Source: Antedon bifida (lineage: Eukaryota > Echinodermata > Crinoidea > Comatulida > Antedonidae). From it: a stretch of DNA of 64,000 nucleotides. The notes under the pieces were generated by a model. That model had not been told where the DNA came from. It ran no database searches and saw only the letters and a program-made list of their open reading frames with translations. The position numbers were made by a program, and so were the translations under genes. The stretch covers positions 21,203,409 to 21,267,408 of the forward strand of contig OY727093.1 of assembly GCA_963402885.1 (NCBI GenBank), given 5' to 3'. Numbering within the stretch: the stretch's first letter is position 1; every line of letters starts with the position of its first letter. Shown in pieces: positions 37,999-48,679 of this stretch.

Positions 37999-39182
37999 AA
38001 ATGGTGGTAATGCAATTGAAATATCTCTACGGCAAATATTTAACAAATTAATACAAATTGAATTCCAGTGAGGTTTCAGAACCTAATATAGATGTGAAGA
38101 CTATATTTTTATCCTTAAAAGTATTTTAACGTGTAGATCAAAAGAAGGGAAATATACATATCTAGCCTTCCTGGACTTCCGAAAATATTTCGACAGTGTG
38201 TGGCGTGAAGGCTTATTAAAATCAGCATGGGATGCTGTGATAAGGGGAAAAGTTTGGCGAATCATCAAATGCTTATATAGCAATGTCAAAGCAAAGGTTA
38301 GAGTGTGAAATATTATATTATATATATAATATATTACAGATCAATTCAATATAGATAAAGGTGTTAAACAGGGATGCGTTTTATCACCAATATTATTTTG
38401 TATATTTATAAATGAATTTATCAAAAAGGTTCGTAACAATGATTTAGGAGTTACAGTGAATGGTTCACGGATGTGTGGCTTTTTTTTGGGCCGATGATGT
38501 TGTTTTGCTAGCTAATAATGAATTTGAAATGTTAAAAATGCTAGATATGTATAGGGAAATATGCAAAGGAAGTTAAGCAATTATGACAAATCTAATGTAA
38601 TGGTTATTGGGAAACGTGTCAATCGTGATAAAAAATGGAAAATTGAAGATGAATTTATAACTGAGGTAAACAATTATAAATAATTTGTGCAAATCAAAAA
38701 GAGCATGGTCACTACCAACATGTTATTCAAAACGGAAATTGTTTAATCTCGTATATTAAAGGTATAATAGGAAATCTTGATGATTTTAATAGGGTCTATT
38801 TCGGGAATATCTTATGAAAGACAATAGCACTTCCCTCGATTAATTATGCATGTGATGTATGGCACTGTAATTCAAAAAGAGATAATTACGATTTAGAAAA
38901 ATTACAGCTACAAATGGCCAGATTCCTACTAAAACTCCCAGATGCACACCGCAACAAGCACTATATGGTGATTTAGGATGGAGTCCGTTATCAAAAACAC
39001 ATGAAATTACTAAAGTCAAATACCTCAAACGTGTTATAAATATGAATGTAAATAGATGGCCTAATATTTCACTCCATTGCATGTTTCAACTTAACAGTGA
39101 TTTTGATTCTTTAAAATACAGCTTTCTAGCTTTATGTAAGGAAACCTTAGATAAATGCCAAGGTTTAAACATGTTTGAACAC
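37999..39182 (+). pseudogene. LINE reverse-transcriptase pseudogene, upstream part (LINE A)
   Basis: Degenerate plus-strand non-LTR reverse transcriptase in several frames. It shows motif A FLDFRKYFDSVW (near 38170), motif B KGVKQGCVLSPILFCIFIN (near 38370), motif C region ADDVVLLA (near 38490, disrupted by a T-run frameshift), and a C-terminal part INYACDVWHCNSKRDNYDLEKLQLQMA continuing to KYSFLALCKETLDKC. An AT repeat interrupts it near 38310-38335. It ends at a target-site duplication where a Penelope-like element is inserted; the same frame resumes at 41142. The 5' half is replaced by satellite at 37998. Confidence 0.88.
39170..39182 (+). repeat. 13-bp target-site duplication, left copy
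   Basis: CATGTTTGAACAC, repeated at 41142-41154. It encodes MFEH in the LINE frame on both sides. Confidence 0.82.
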
Positions 39183-39187
39183 AAATA

Positions 39188-39330
39188 AATCATTTTCTTT
39201 GACAAATCCAAAAGAAATTACTCACATATCTTTAGCTTTCGCCATCTTGGCTGATGGCTTGATCACAAGTGATCCGGTCCACTGCTACTTCCTGGAAATA
39301 TGTTGTTATTGTTTCTAGGTGACGTCATAC
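39188..39330 (+). repeat. Inverted end segment of the Penelope-like element, left
   Basis: Matches the complement of 40975-41105 closely (for example GGCTTGATCACAAGTGATCC, CTAGGTGACGTCATAC). It is about 14 bp longer because of an extra stretch near 39227-39243. Confidence 0.88.
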
Positions 39331-40583
39331 CTCCCCCCCCCCCTGATTTGGTGTCCATCGGCACATCATCGCGTCCGTCGGCAAACAAAGGTGCCGGGGA
39401 AAAAATAAAGTTAGACAAATAAGAATATACTATTATTCTGACAATAATTGTACTGTAAACATAATTCGAGTGTTTGTTTATTTACATATCATATCATTCC
39501 CTTCAGATCAACTAATTATTATTTTCATTACATCTAACCAAACACGTAAAAAATTAGGTTAAAATATCTTCTCATCTTGCACGTACGGCCGTACGCGCTT
39601 GATTGTTTACTAAAAAGTCTTTGAACAGTCCGGTGACCTTATCCTATTCAACCTTGTTTTTGCAGTTGACCTGGGATTTGTATGTCTTCCTACGCTAAGA
39701 TTATATAGTTCCACATGCCATGTGCTTTTTTCTCTAAGATATATTTATTATAAGTTCCAAAAACCCGTTTTTTTCTCGATATGAGGCCTTTATTATTCAA
39801 TTTTTTTTAAAGAAAAAGCACACATACCATAACAAATATCCATGTATTTAATTTTGGAACATAATATTCCGTGAGGCTCAACTACAAAACCACCATTGTG
39901 TGATATGATGTCATCGTTAGCCAATCAAAGCTGAGCTTTCCCATGATTATCGGCATTGGTCACGGTTGAATGATTTTGGATTCTGGCTGATTTGATTTGA
40001 TTGGTGGATGCGAATCACTCGCAGCGGAATGTTTTCTCTCGCGCATGTACAGTACCATGAACTCACATGGTCTCTCTGATCGTTACTACACAAAGTTAGA
40101 GCAATGAATTTGCCCGAATTCCGTTAAGTAAACAACTTTTTATATTTTATAAGCATTTAATAACATGTTTTATTGATATTTCCAATGGTGATATATAAAA
40201 TAAATTACTAAAAAACGAAATCATATGTAATTATTTAAACCAAAAATGGCGTAGTTAATAGAATTGTCGACTGAGGCCGGCCGCAAATGGTTTTACTTCT
40301 TTCGTGGATAAAAATGATCTTTTTCGGCGATATTTTAGACCCTATATTTCGAAAACTACAAGTCAGATTTTCGTAATTCTTTTTTTATTGTAATATTAAT
40401 ACAACATACTAACAGATAATGTTTAATTTGGTTTTAATTTTGCATCATTATCCCTATAAGACAACATATGACTATGCAATCCTAGAACATATATTGATCA
40501 GGTGTATGTCGGGGTGTACAGGTAATGACATTAATTTTGTCGGCAAATTGGCAATTCCGCCCCCCCCCCCCGACTTCAAAATC
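39331..40583. other. Non-coding interior with C-tracts
   Basis: No coding sequence seen. C-tracts lie near 39332-39345 and 40560-40571. The words GTCGGCAAA occur near both ends (about 39377 and 40539). The right edge carries AATCCTAGATACGCCATTG (40580-40598), a string that also closes another repeat at about 61515. This may be a separate nested element; its limits are not defined. Confidence 0.5.
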
Positions 40584-40949
40584 CTAGATACGCCATTGTT
40601 CCTCAAACGTGAACTTGATGTTTCCCGTTGGATCGATGGAGTTGATGTGGTCAGTAAGTTTTTGTGTACTGTCTTTTTGAATTATCTCTAACACATCATC
40701 GACGTAGCGACGCCACAGCTTCGGCTTACAATCGAGAGGTGATGTAGCGATGGCTTCCTTCTCTAACCATTCCATAAACAGATTGGCCAGGATTGCACAA
40801 ACAGGGCTGCCCATGACAGCACCAAATATCTGACGATAAATTTGTCCTCTGAAGCTGAAATATGTTGTGCAAATAAATTCTAAAAGAGCAATAACATCGT
40901 CCGGGTTTAAATTAGTTCTTTGGACGAAGGGGCTGTATTTCTCGATCAT
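40584..40949 (-). pseudogene. Penelope-like reverse-transcriptase fragment
   Basis: Minus-strand frame of 121 codons with characteristic Penelope-like reverse-transcriptase motifs: FICTTYFSFRGQIYRQ, AVMGSPVCAILANLFMEWLE, KLWRRYVDDVLEII with the catalytic YVDD, and HINSIDPTGNIKFTFEE. An in-frame stop lies just upstream of the first ATG, and the C-terminal end breaks after FTFEEQ (near 40602) at the repeat string noted for 40580-40598. Only the palm region remains; the GIY-YIG endonuclease part is absent. Confidence 0.9.
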
Positions 40950-40974
40950 GTATACACATCATTGCTACGAAAAA

Positions 40975-41105
40975 GTATGACGTCACCTAGAAACAATAAC
41001 AAAAATAATATTTCCAGGAAGTAGCAGTGGACCGGATCACTTGTGATCAAGCCATCAGCCAAGATGAGTGAGTAATTTCTTTTGGATTTGTCAAACAAAA
41101 TGATT
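40975..41105 (-). repeat. Inverted end segment of the Penelope-like element, right
   Basis: Complement of 39188-39330. It lies immediately upstream of the reverse-transcriptase fragment on the minus strand. Confidence 0.88.
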
Positions 41106-41141
41106 AATTTATTATCTACAATCCTACAAAATGCACTTATT

Positions 41142-41154
41142 CATGTTTGAACAC
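41142..41154 (+). repeat. 13-bp target-site duplication, right copy
   Basis: CATGTTTGAACAC, as at 39170-39182. Confidence 0.82.
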
Positions 41155-41488
41155 GTTTTTGATACTGATAATTTTACTTTTAATTTATTCTCTGTTAGAA
41201 CCATAGATGATCATGTTGCAGATGCATACAATTTAGATTGGTTAAATAATATAAACCAAAAGTCATCCCTTGAAGATTACTCCAAGCTACAAGAAAGTCC
41301 TAGCCTTGAGTGTTATCTCCTTGATAAAACCAATTTCACAGGTGCAAGCTTAAAGATCGAATACTTTTATACCCCTTGATGGACGAACTTGTGAATGGTC
41401 TAAAGAAATATCTGGCCACTGCACTGTCAGAGTGGTGAAATAGAAAATATAAAACATTTTTTATTTAATTGCCAAGCTCTTAATGATA
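41142..41488 (+). pseudogene. LINE A, C-terminal continuation
   Basis: Resumes the LINE A frame directly from the duplicated MFEH (VFDTDNFTFNLFS ... DDHVADAYNLDWLNNINQKSSLEDYSKLQES) until a stop at 41379. Further remnants follow in other frames (IENIKHFLFNCQALNDI near 41445-41487). The region is equivalent to the C-terminal tail of non-LTR polyproteins. It is broken at 41489 by the large inverted repeat. Confidence 0.78.
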
Positions 41489-42566
41489 TTACTCTAGTAG
41501 CTAGATCAACTTTCGTATGCACTTTGAGGTCCAGAGAATTTAACTTCAGATATTAGTTTAGGATGGTCAAACAATCATTTTTGGCTTGGTTACACATTTT
41601 GAAAATGTGGCGAAAGGTCAAAAGGTTATGTGAAAGGTTATAATATCAAACAACAATAGGTCCTTAAATCTCGACAACCACTGGTCACAGCAAGGTAATT
41701 TTGGTCTCAAATTGATCAGAAAGTATATATTTATATTCAGTCTAATTTTAGTCAAAAATGACCGGTAATGCCATTTCTGACCTTTGACCCACAACCCAGG
41801 GCATGTAATGTATCTCCGTAACTACTGGTCGTAGACACTTGAATTTGGTCTTAAATTGTTCGAAATATACATTTTGTTATTTGTTACACATTTTGAAAAA
41901 TGTTACAAAAGGTCAAAGGGTCAGGATCAAGGGTTATATGAACAAACATAAATAGGTACTTGTATCTCGGCAACCACTGGCCGCAGAAAATCAATTTTAG
42001 TCTCAAAATGTTGAGATGGCATGCATTCATATTCTGTCTAATTGGACATTTTAGTGAAAAATGATCAGAAATGCAATTTCTGACCTTTGACTTATATACC
42101 AGGGTATCCTTATATCTATGTAAGTACTGGTTGTAGAAACTGTTGGAAATATACATACTTACATTCATTCTAACAGAACATTTGGTGAAAAGATGATCAG
42201 AAATACTATAATTACTAATGTTTCAAACAAAAAACATACCTCTACACAACTTATTCTTATATAAATGTTATGCAATAACTGATGCTTTAAATGAGAATTA
42301 CAACAAATCCTTTACTGTTCGTAATTGTACTTTTGCTTATAATAATGCTTGAAAATATTGTTGACCCTGAGGACGATCAAACATTGATGATAGAAACGTC
42401 GAACTCAACAGTTCTTTTCAGAATGCTAAAAGTAACTTACCGTATTTATCCGAATAAACGCACTAGACATTTATTGTTCAGAGGGGTGTTTAGGGGAGGG
42501 GTGTTTATTCGGTGGAGGCGTTTATTTTTTTGGTGTAATATGGTAACATGTATAATCAAATAAATA
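41489..42566 (+). repeat. Left arm of the foldback-like element
   Basis: Contains two diverged copies (about 41590-41880 and 41881-42170) of a unit with TTACACATTTTGAAAA, ATCTCGRCAACCACTGG, TTCTGACCTTTGAC and GTAACTACTGGT. The inner part carries CCGTATTTATCCGAATAAACG. Confidence 0.85.
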
Positions 42567-43586
42567 CACCCTAGATATAAAAAAATACAACACAATTAAT
42601 ATCGTAATAAGAATAACTGGATTAAACCTCCTTCATCCGGGTGCAAGTAAAATCATGATATTGAAAAGGTATCGGAGACAACTATATAGACCAATTCATT
42701 CTCATCATTCTGTATGACACTGTTGTATAATATTTTTAAATGTCTACGAAAATTATACATTTACACGTCTGTTCCCAGTGTACATAATAAAACAATATAT
42801 TTTTCTGGTGATTTATTATCATGTACCACTAGAAACTTAGATTTCTTTTACTTTTTGACAATAAAAGCATCAGAAGTGTATTTTAAAATGTTGTAGATCA
42901 TGATAAAATCATACTACAACACACTACAGTACACAAGGGTGTTCTCAGGAAAGCTGGACATATTGTACAATAGTAATGAAACTATATGTATTGGTATATA
43001 TATGCAAAAGACAGTGTTGATTGTTTACAAATTGTAGTCACAAACAGATGATAGAATGAAGATTCATAACAATTGTGTAATCGTGTCTCATATAGTGTCT
43101 CAGGATAATGATGTGTCATTGTTTTATATCATTATACTGGCACCTGGAGATGATTCGTTAAATGGAGCCTGTGACAGTGCCGCTTTTATTCTAAAAGACA
43201 GAAACATTTTGTTACAAAAGTATAAAGAGGAAAATGCATCATGTAAAGTACCTTTTATCAGTGAGAAACAAATTATATATCATTATTAAAATTAGAGTAT
43301 TTATTCAAATAAACACCTGCTTTGAATATAAGCCTCCTACGCTCACCCCTCCCTTCGATTTAAACGCCCCGCCACGTGCATATACACAACAAGGCCATAT
43401 ATATGGATACAGTCGTGTGCTCAAATTTTAGTTAGTGTTTACCGACCAACCGACCGACATAGTGAGCTGTAGAGTTGCGTTGCACGCGACTAATAATTGT
43501 ATCACAACACATTTCAATGACTACCACGATCTACAATTTACCAAGCATAATTGTGCTGAATTTTTTTTTATATCTGCTGTAGGTAG
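42567..43586. other. Loop between foldback arms
   Basis: About 1.0 kb, AT-rich, no convincing gene. It contains one short copy of a dispersed repeat (43388-43493). Small open frames here lack recognisable motifs. Confidence 0.6.
43388..43493 (-). repeat. Dispersed GTCGCGTG...GTCGGTCGG repeat, copy 1
   Basis: The complement begins TTAGTCGCGTG, continues with ACTCTACAGCTCACTATGTC and GGTCGGT units, and ends with GCACACGACTG...GGCCTTGTT. It is a short version of the repeat at 53031-53225. Confidence 0.8.
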
Positions 43587-44690
43587 TATTTATTTGATTA
43601 TACATGTTACCATATTACATCAACAAAACAAAAAATAAATGTTCCCCTAAAAACCCTTCTGAACAATAAATGCCCGGGGCGTTTATTAGGATGAATTCGG
43701 AAGTTACTTCTAGCATTAATTCTGAAAAGAATTCTGTTGGGCTCGACGTTTCTATCAAAATGTTAGTAGATAGTCTTCGGGGGTCAAAAATACTTTCTAG
43801 CATTATTATAAGCAAAAATACAATTACAAACAGGAAAAGGATTTGTTTTAAATCCTATAATGAAACAATTTAAAGCATAAGTTATTGCATAACATTACTT
43901 TCCAAGGATAAGTTGTGTAGAGAAATGTTTTTTGTTTGAAACAATAACATTAGTAATTAATAGTATTTCTGGTCATCTTTTAACCAAATGTTCTATTAGA
44001 ATGAATGTAAATATGTATATTTCGAACAATTTTATACCAAATTTAAGTTTCTACGACAAGTACTTACAGAGATATGAAGATGCCCTGGTATGTGGGTCAA
44101 AGGTCAAAAAGGGCATTTCTGATCATTTTTGACTAAAATTCTCCATTAGACTGAATATGAATGCAGCCTTCTGAACATTTTGAGACCAACATTGACTTGC
44201 TGCGAACAGTGGTTGCTGAGATACAAGTACCTATTTATATTTGTTCATATAACCCTTGACCCTTTGACCTTTTGTAACATTTTTCAAAATGTGTAACATA
44301 TAACAAAATGTATATTACGAACAATTTAAGACCAAATTCAAGTGTCTACGACCAGTAGTTACGGAGATACATACATGCCCTGGGTTGTGGGTCAAAGGTC
44401 AGAAATGGCATTTCCGGTCATTTTTTACTAAAATGTCCCATTAGACTGAAAATAAATGTATACCTTCTGATCAATTGGAGACCAAAATTACCTTTCTGTG
44501 GTTGTCGAGATTTAAGGACATGTTGGTGTTTGGTATTATAACCTTTCACCTGACCTTTTGACCTTTCGCCACATTTTCAAAATGTGTAACCAAGCCAAAA
44601 TTGATTGTTTGACCATCCTAAACCAATTTCTGAAGTCAAATTCTCTGGACCTAAAAGTGCATACGAAAGTTGATCTAGCTACTAGAGTAA
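43587..44690 (-). repeat. Right arm of the foldback-like element
   Basis: Complement of 41489-42566 with the same internal units. Differences are scattered, so the arms are not a recent exact duplication. Confidence 0.85.
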
Positions 44691-45150
44691 GAGTGATTGA
44701 ATTAGTAAAGCTAAATAATGACCTTGACATTTTGGATGAGTCTGCAACATGGGAATATAAATGCTAATGTTAATGAAAAAACAATTTTAGTTTTAGGGGA
44801 GGGGGGAGTTGTGGCATTAACATAGATCTTAGTAAAGCTGTCTTGGCAGCATTTGACAAATATTGTAAACATTTTCTTGAAGTTGCCTGAAAAAAAAGAT
44901 CCAAGTTAAAAAAGAGCTAATTTGCATTGTTGCAAAAAAAGTTTAAAAAGTTAAAAGTTAAGAAAAGCCACTGCATTGGTTTTGTATTACTATTGTATTT
45001 AATGTCTATGTATGTATCGCACATACATACATGTTTGGTTTATAATGTTTATTTGTATGTAATTTAAGTTGACTGCACCACTCATGAGTGTGTTGCCACT
45101 GATCCAAAAATGTTTGTCAATAAAGTTATTTATATTGAAATATGGTTTAT
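44691..45150 (+). other. Possible LINE A 3' end
   Basis: A short frame DLSKAVLAAFDKYCKHFLEVA ends in TGA at about 44888. The segment ends with GTCAATAAAGTTATTTATATTG (about 45116-45137), typical of LINE 3' ends. It may be the tail of LINE A displaced by the foldback insertion. This is inference only. Confidence 0.35.
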
Positions 45151-45469
45151 GATTTTTAAAACATGTCGTCGCCGTTTTGATATGTACAGCAAGTTCTTTA
45201 TAAAACCACTCTCTGCAGTTTTAAAATAATAATAATAATAATAACAGAAAATAAAACATACATTGATTTCCGGCAATTTTCTGATTCTAAAATGGCCACA
45301 GTTCGATCGAAGTATTCGAATAAAAGGAGCTGTTTTTGAAAGGCATTTTTTATTGTGATAAAGGTTATTTAACGGTGGCTAAATCATGGGAACATGTTAC
45401 TTATGGCCCAAAATTGTATGATGTGGGTGTGAGAAAAAATTTAGGTGAGACTTCTTTAATGACGTTTAT

Positions 45470-45705
45470 TGTCAAAGTTATTCATTAGAGTAAATATAAA
45501 CATACAATTTAAGACCAATTTAAGTGGGTTTGACTAGTATTTATTGAGATAATTTTATAATGAGGTAAGAGGTCAATATTTAAAAAATTACCTTTCCCGC
45601 CATTTCTTGACAAACATCTTCATTAGAGCAAATAGAAATATGTATGTTGTAAACAATTTAAGACCAAATAGAAGCGTCTACAGTTAGCGGTTGCCAAGAT
45701 CATAT
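45470..45705 (-). repeat. Diverged copy of the foldback internal unit
   Basis: Strings such as ATTAGAGTAAATATAAACATACAATTTAAGACC and GTAAACAATTTAAGACC..CTACAG..GGTTGCCAAGAT parallel the arm units (compare 44000-44240), in the right-arm orientation and about 800 bp outside the arm. Confidence 0.6.
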
Positions 45706-47544
45706 TAATTACAGTAGGCCATTTTTATAAACAATTAAAAATAAAAGAAAAACGCATCTAAAAAATGGTCCCAAGATGAATTTTTTTGATATGTTATTCT
45801 CCATAAAATTCCGCTTCCAATGATGTAAACATTTCTTTTGTACCAGTTTCCCGGTTAAGCCCTTCAACTACCAGACTAATAGTCTGTTCCGCTGTTGAGT
45901 ACAGTTGTATGCTTTATATCCTGACTTATAAAAAGGTTTACAAAAATAACTAAAACTCTGCCCTTTTTATTAAAATATTTTTTTTCAAAATAAATATATT
46001 GCCGAGTGTTTGATATCCTTTCCTAAACTCGGCTTGCTACAATGTTACATTCATCTGTCCACATTGAATCAGTCTATCGAATGATGATATTGAGTTAGAT
46101 AATTGTTACTGAATAATCATATCCCTATAACTTTGAGGTTCAAAACTTTTTTCATTTTTAGTATAATTACATTAGTGACCCAATGTTCAGGAAAATTTCA
46201 ACTGACAAAATATTAATGTGATCTGGTTCCATTCTTCCGTCAATTGTTAGGGAGTCAATTTCTTTTAAGTGCTCATGCTCGCAAACACTTTTAGTTTCCA
46301 TATTTAGACCACAAGTCGAATTTACTTTTAACAAAATTTAGCTGATCTCTACAATTGTCAATATTTATAATTATAACGATTATCTAGCCCAAGGAATATT
46401 AAAGTCGGTAAACTACAAAGCCTTCTAATCACCAGTATTAATAGCAATATTTGAGTTTTCATTAAAACAAGATTTATGGTTATTTATAATTGCTCGTCAA
46501 TCTTTATATAATAGTGAGTTTCAAACTCTAGGATGGTATTTGTGAATTAATTTACTGTTAAAAGGAACTGCAATTGATATAAATACTGTATTTTTTACAG
46601 ATACTAAAACAATGGAAAGACATCTTACAACAACATAATTTGCTTAACTGAATAAAAATAAAAATTGTATTGATACAATATTTATATTCATAATGTATAT
46701 AGTTTAATTATTTATAATAATTATCATAATAACAACATTCTACATATTAGCTACCGTATTGTATTTTATATTAAAAAAAACAAATATTATAGTCATTTGA
46801 GGATTTTTTTAAAAATGAAACTTTTCTTGATTTATCCTCCTCAGTTCATTATTTGTTTAATGTCTTTTCTTCTCTTTTTAAGTTAAATTTTTTAATAAGG
46901 GTGACTCAAAACAGCCGAGGCTGACATACATGAGCCCTCAACACAAATACGAGAAATAGAATAACAAAAAAATGGAAAAAAATAGACTAATAAAAATATG
47001 AACATTTTGAAACCCTCCGAGACAATGCTTAGTCATAATACAGGGGTCAGATATTTTTTTAGTCGAACTCTAAAAATATTAAATGACGTTGAGTTTCGGA
47101 TTTCGATGGGTCATGCATTGAGCAAATACGGTGCTTTATATAAAAAAAACTGTCCATGAAGGTTTCAAGATGAGGAAAAGGAACAACGAAGTAACATTTT
47201 CGACCTTTTTAGGGTTCTGGTAAGATGTAAGTTATGGTAGTCCGGCGCGCATCATTTTTTTTCCTATGAGATTAAGCCAGAAATCATAAATAATTCATTA
47301 CCTTAATTATTTTCTATTATAAAGATCTTCTTCCTAAATATACTAAACATAACCCTCTAAATAATCTCACTCAACTATTAAAAAAAACATGTTCTTGCTA
47401 GACCTCGAATGTAACAGGTTAAAGCCTTTACCACTAGACAAACAAACAAACAAACGCTGTTTACACAAATTATTTAATCTCTGTCCATGCTTATATAACG
47501 CCCTCTTTGATAGTGCTGTATAGTAATAGGAGGGTTTCTTTTCT
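45706..47544. other. AT-rich non-coding stretch
   Basis: I see no gene, structured RNA or repeat of note apart from short homopolymers and an (ACAA)n run near 47442-47456. Confidence 0.55.
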
Positions 47545-47673
47545 GCAAGTTGCGAGTCGGAAAATGCGAGTTGCGAGTCGGAAAATGCGAGTTGCGAGTC
47601 GGTAAATGTGAGTTGCGAGTCAGGAAATGCGAGTTGCGAATCGGAAAATGCGGGTTGCGAGTCAGGAAATGCG
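47545..47673 (+). repeat. 21-bp minisatellite, six copies
   Basis: Unit GTTGCGAGTCGGAAAATGCGA, with TGCGA starts at 47551, 47572, 47593, 47614, 47635 and 47656 (exact 21-bp spacing). The same family occurs in reverse orientation at 60236-60540. Confidence 0.95.
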
Positions 47674-48679
47674 CCACTGGTCTCGTTTACTCAGCCCTCA
47701 TCTTTTAAATCTGAGTGTAACTCAATTACGATTTTATATTATAGTGAAATTTGATACTGGTATTTGTGAGAAAATGGCGGATTGCTCCTGGGAGTCACTT
47801 AGTAGGATTATACTAGGGTACCTCCTTAGTCGTCCAATATAAGTTAGACTAGGACAGCTGGTCCCGTTTACTCAGCATTTATCTTTTAAATCTGAGTGTA
47901 ACTCAATTACGATTTTTTATATAGGCCTATATACTGAAATTTGATACTGTATTTGTGAGAAAATGGCGGATTGCTCATGGGAGTCACTTGGTGGGATTAT
48001 ACTAGGGTACCTCCTTAGTCGTCCAGTATAAGTAAGGATGGGACCACTGGTCCCGTTTACTCAGCCCTCATCTTTTAAATCTGAGTGTAACACAATTACG
48101 ATTTTTAATATTATAGTGAAATTTGATACTGTATTTGTAAGAAAATGGCGGATTGCTCCTGGGAGTCACTTGGTGGGATTATACTAGGGTACCTCCTTAG
48201 TCGTCCAGTATATGTTAGGGTGGGACCACTGGTCCCGTTTACTCAGCCCTCATCTTTTAAATCTGAGTGCAACTCAATTACGATTTTTTTATAAGTGAAA
48301 TTTGATACTGTATTTGTGAGAAAATGGCGGATTGCTCCTGGGAGTCACTTGGTGGGATTAAACTAGGGTACCTCCTTAGTCGTCCAGTATAAGTTAGACT
48401 AGGACCGCTGGTCCCGTTTACTCAGCATTTATCTTTTAAATTTGAGTGTAACTCAATTACGATTTTTTTATATAGGCCTATAGTGAAATTTGATACTGTA
48501 TTTGTGAGAAAATGGCTGATTGCTCCTGGGATTCACTTGGTGGGATTATACTAGGGTACCTCCTTAGTCGTCCAGTATAAGTTAGGATGGGACCACTGGT
48601 CCCGTTTACTCAGCCCTCATCTTTTAAAGCTGAATGTAACTCAATTACGATTTTTTATATAAAGTAAAATTTGATACTA
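47674..48679 (+). repeat. Tandem array of 179-189-bp units
   Basis: Six units carrying CCACTGGTCCCGTTTACTCAG, AATCTGAGTGTAACTCAATTACG, GAGAAAATGGCGGATTGCTC and ACTAGGGTACCTCCTTAGTC. CGTTTACTCAG recurs at about 47684, 47865, 48054, 48236, 48415 and 48603. The last unit breaks off at AAATTTGATACT (about 48678), where gypsy gag sequence begins. It may derive from the element's own leader or from an unrelated repeat. Confidence 0.92.

Larger units (their letters stand above)
39183..41141 (-). mobile_element. Penelope-like element remnant inserted in LINE A
   Basis: A 1.96-kb insertion flanked by the 13-bp duplication. It has inverted end segments (39188-39330 and 40975-41105) and a Penelope-type reverse-transcriptase fragment on the minus strand (40584-40949). 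Inverted or partial terminal repeats and variable target duplications are known for Penelope-like elements. The centre (39331-40583) is unrelated non-coding DNA, perhaps a further nested insertion. Confidence 0.8.
41489..44690. mobile_element. Foldback-like inverted repeat, 3.2 kb
   Basis: The left arm 41489-42566 is the complement of the right arm 43587-44690, at roughly 85-93% by eye, around a 1.0-kb unrelated loop. The outer edges are TTACTCTAGTAGCTAG and its complement; the inner edges are ...AATCAAATAAATA and its complement. Each arm contains two diverged tandem units of about 290 bp. Long inverted arms built from internal repeats around a dispensable loop match foldback-type elements. 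I could not see a clean target duplication, so a simple inverted duplication, or two tail-to-tail copies of one repeat, remains possible. Short minus- and plus-strand open frames in the arms do not resemble known proteins. Confidence 0.75.

Noticed and set aside
44558-44767. 69-codon plus-strand frame at the outer end of the right foldback arm
   Set aside because: It overlaps the arm, whose partner copy lacks an equivalent intact frame, and the peptide has no recognised motif.
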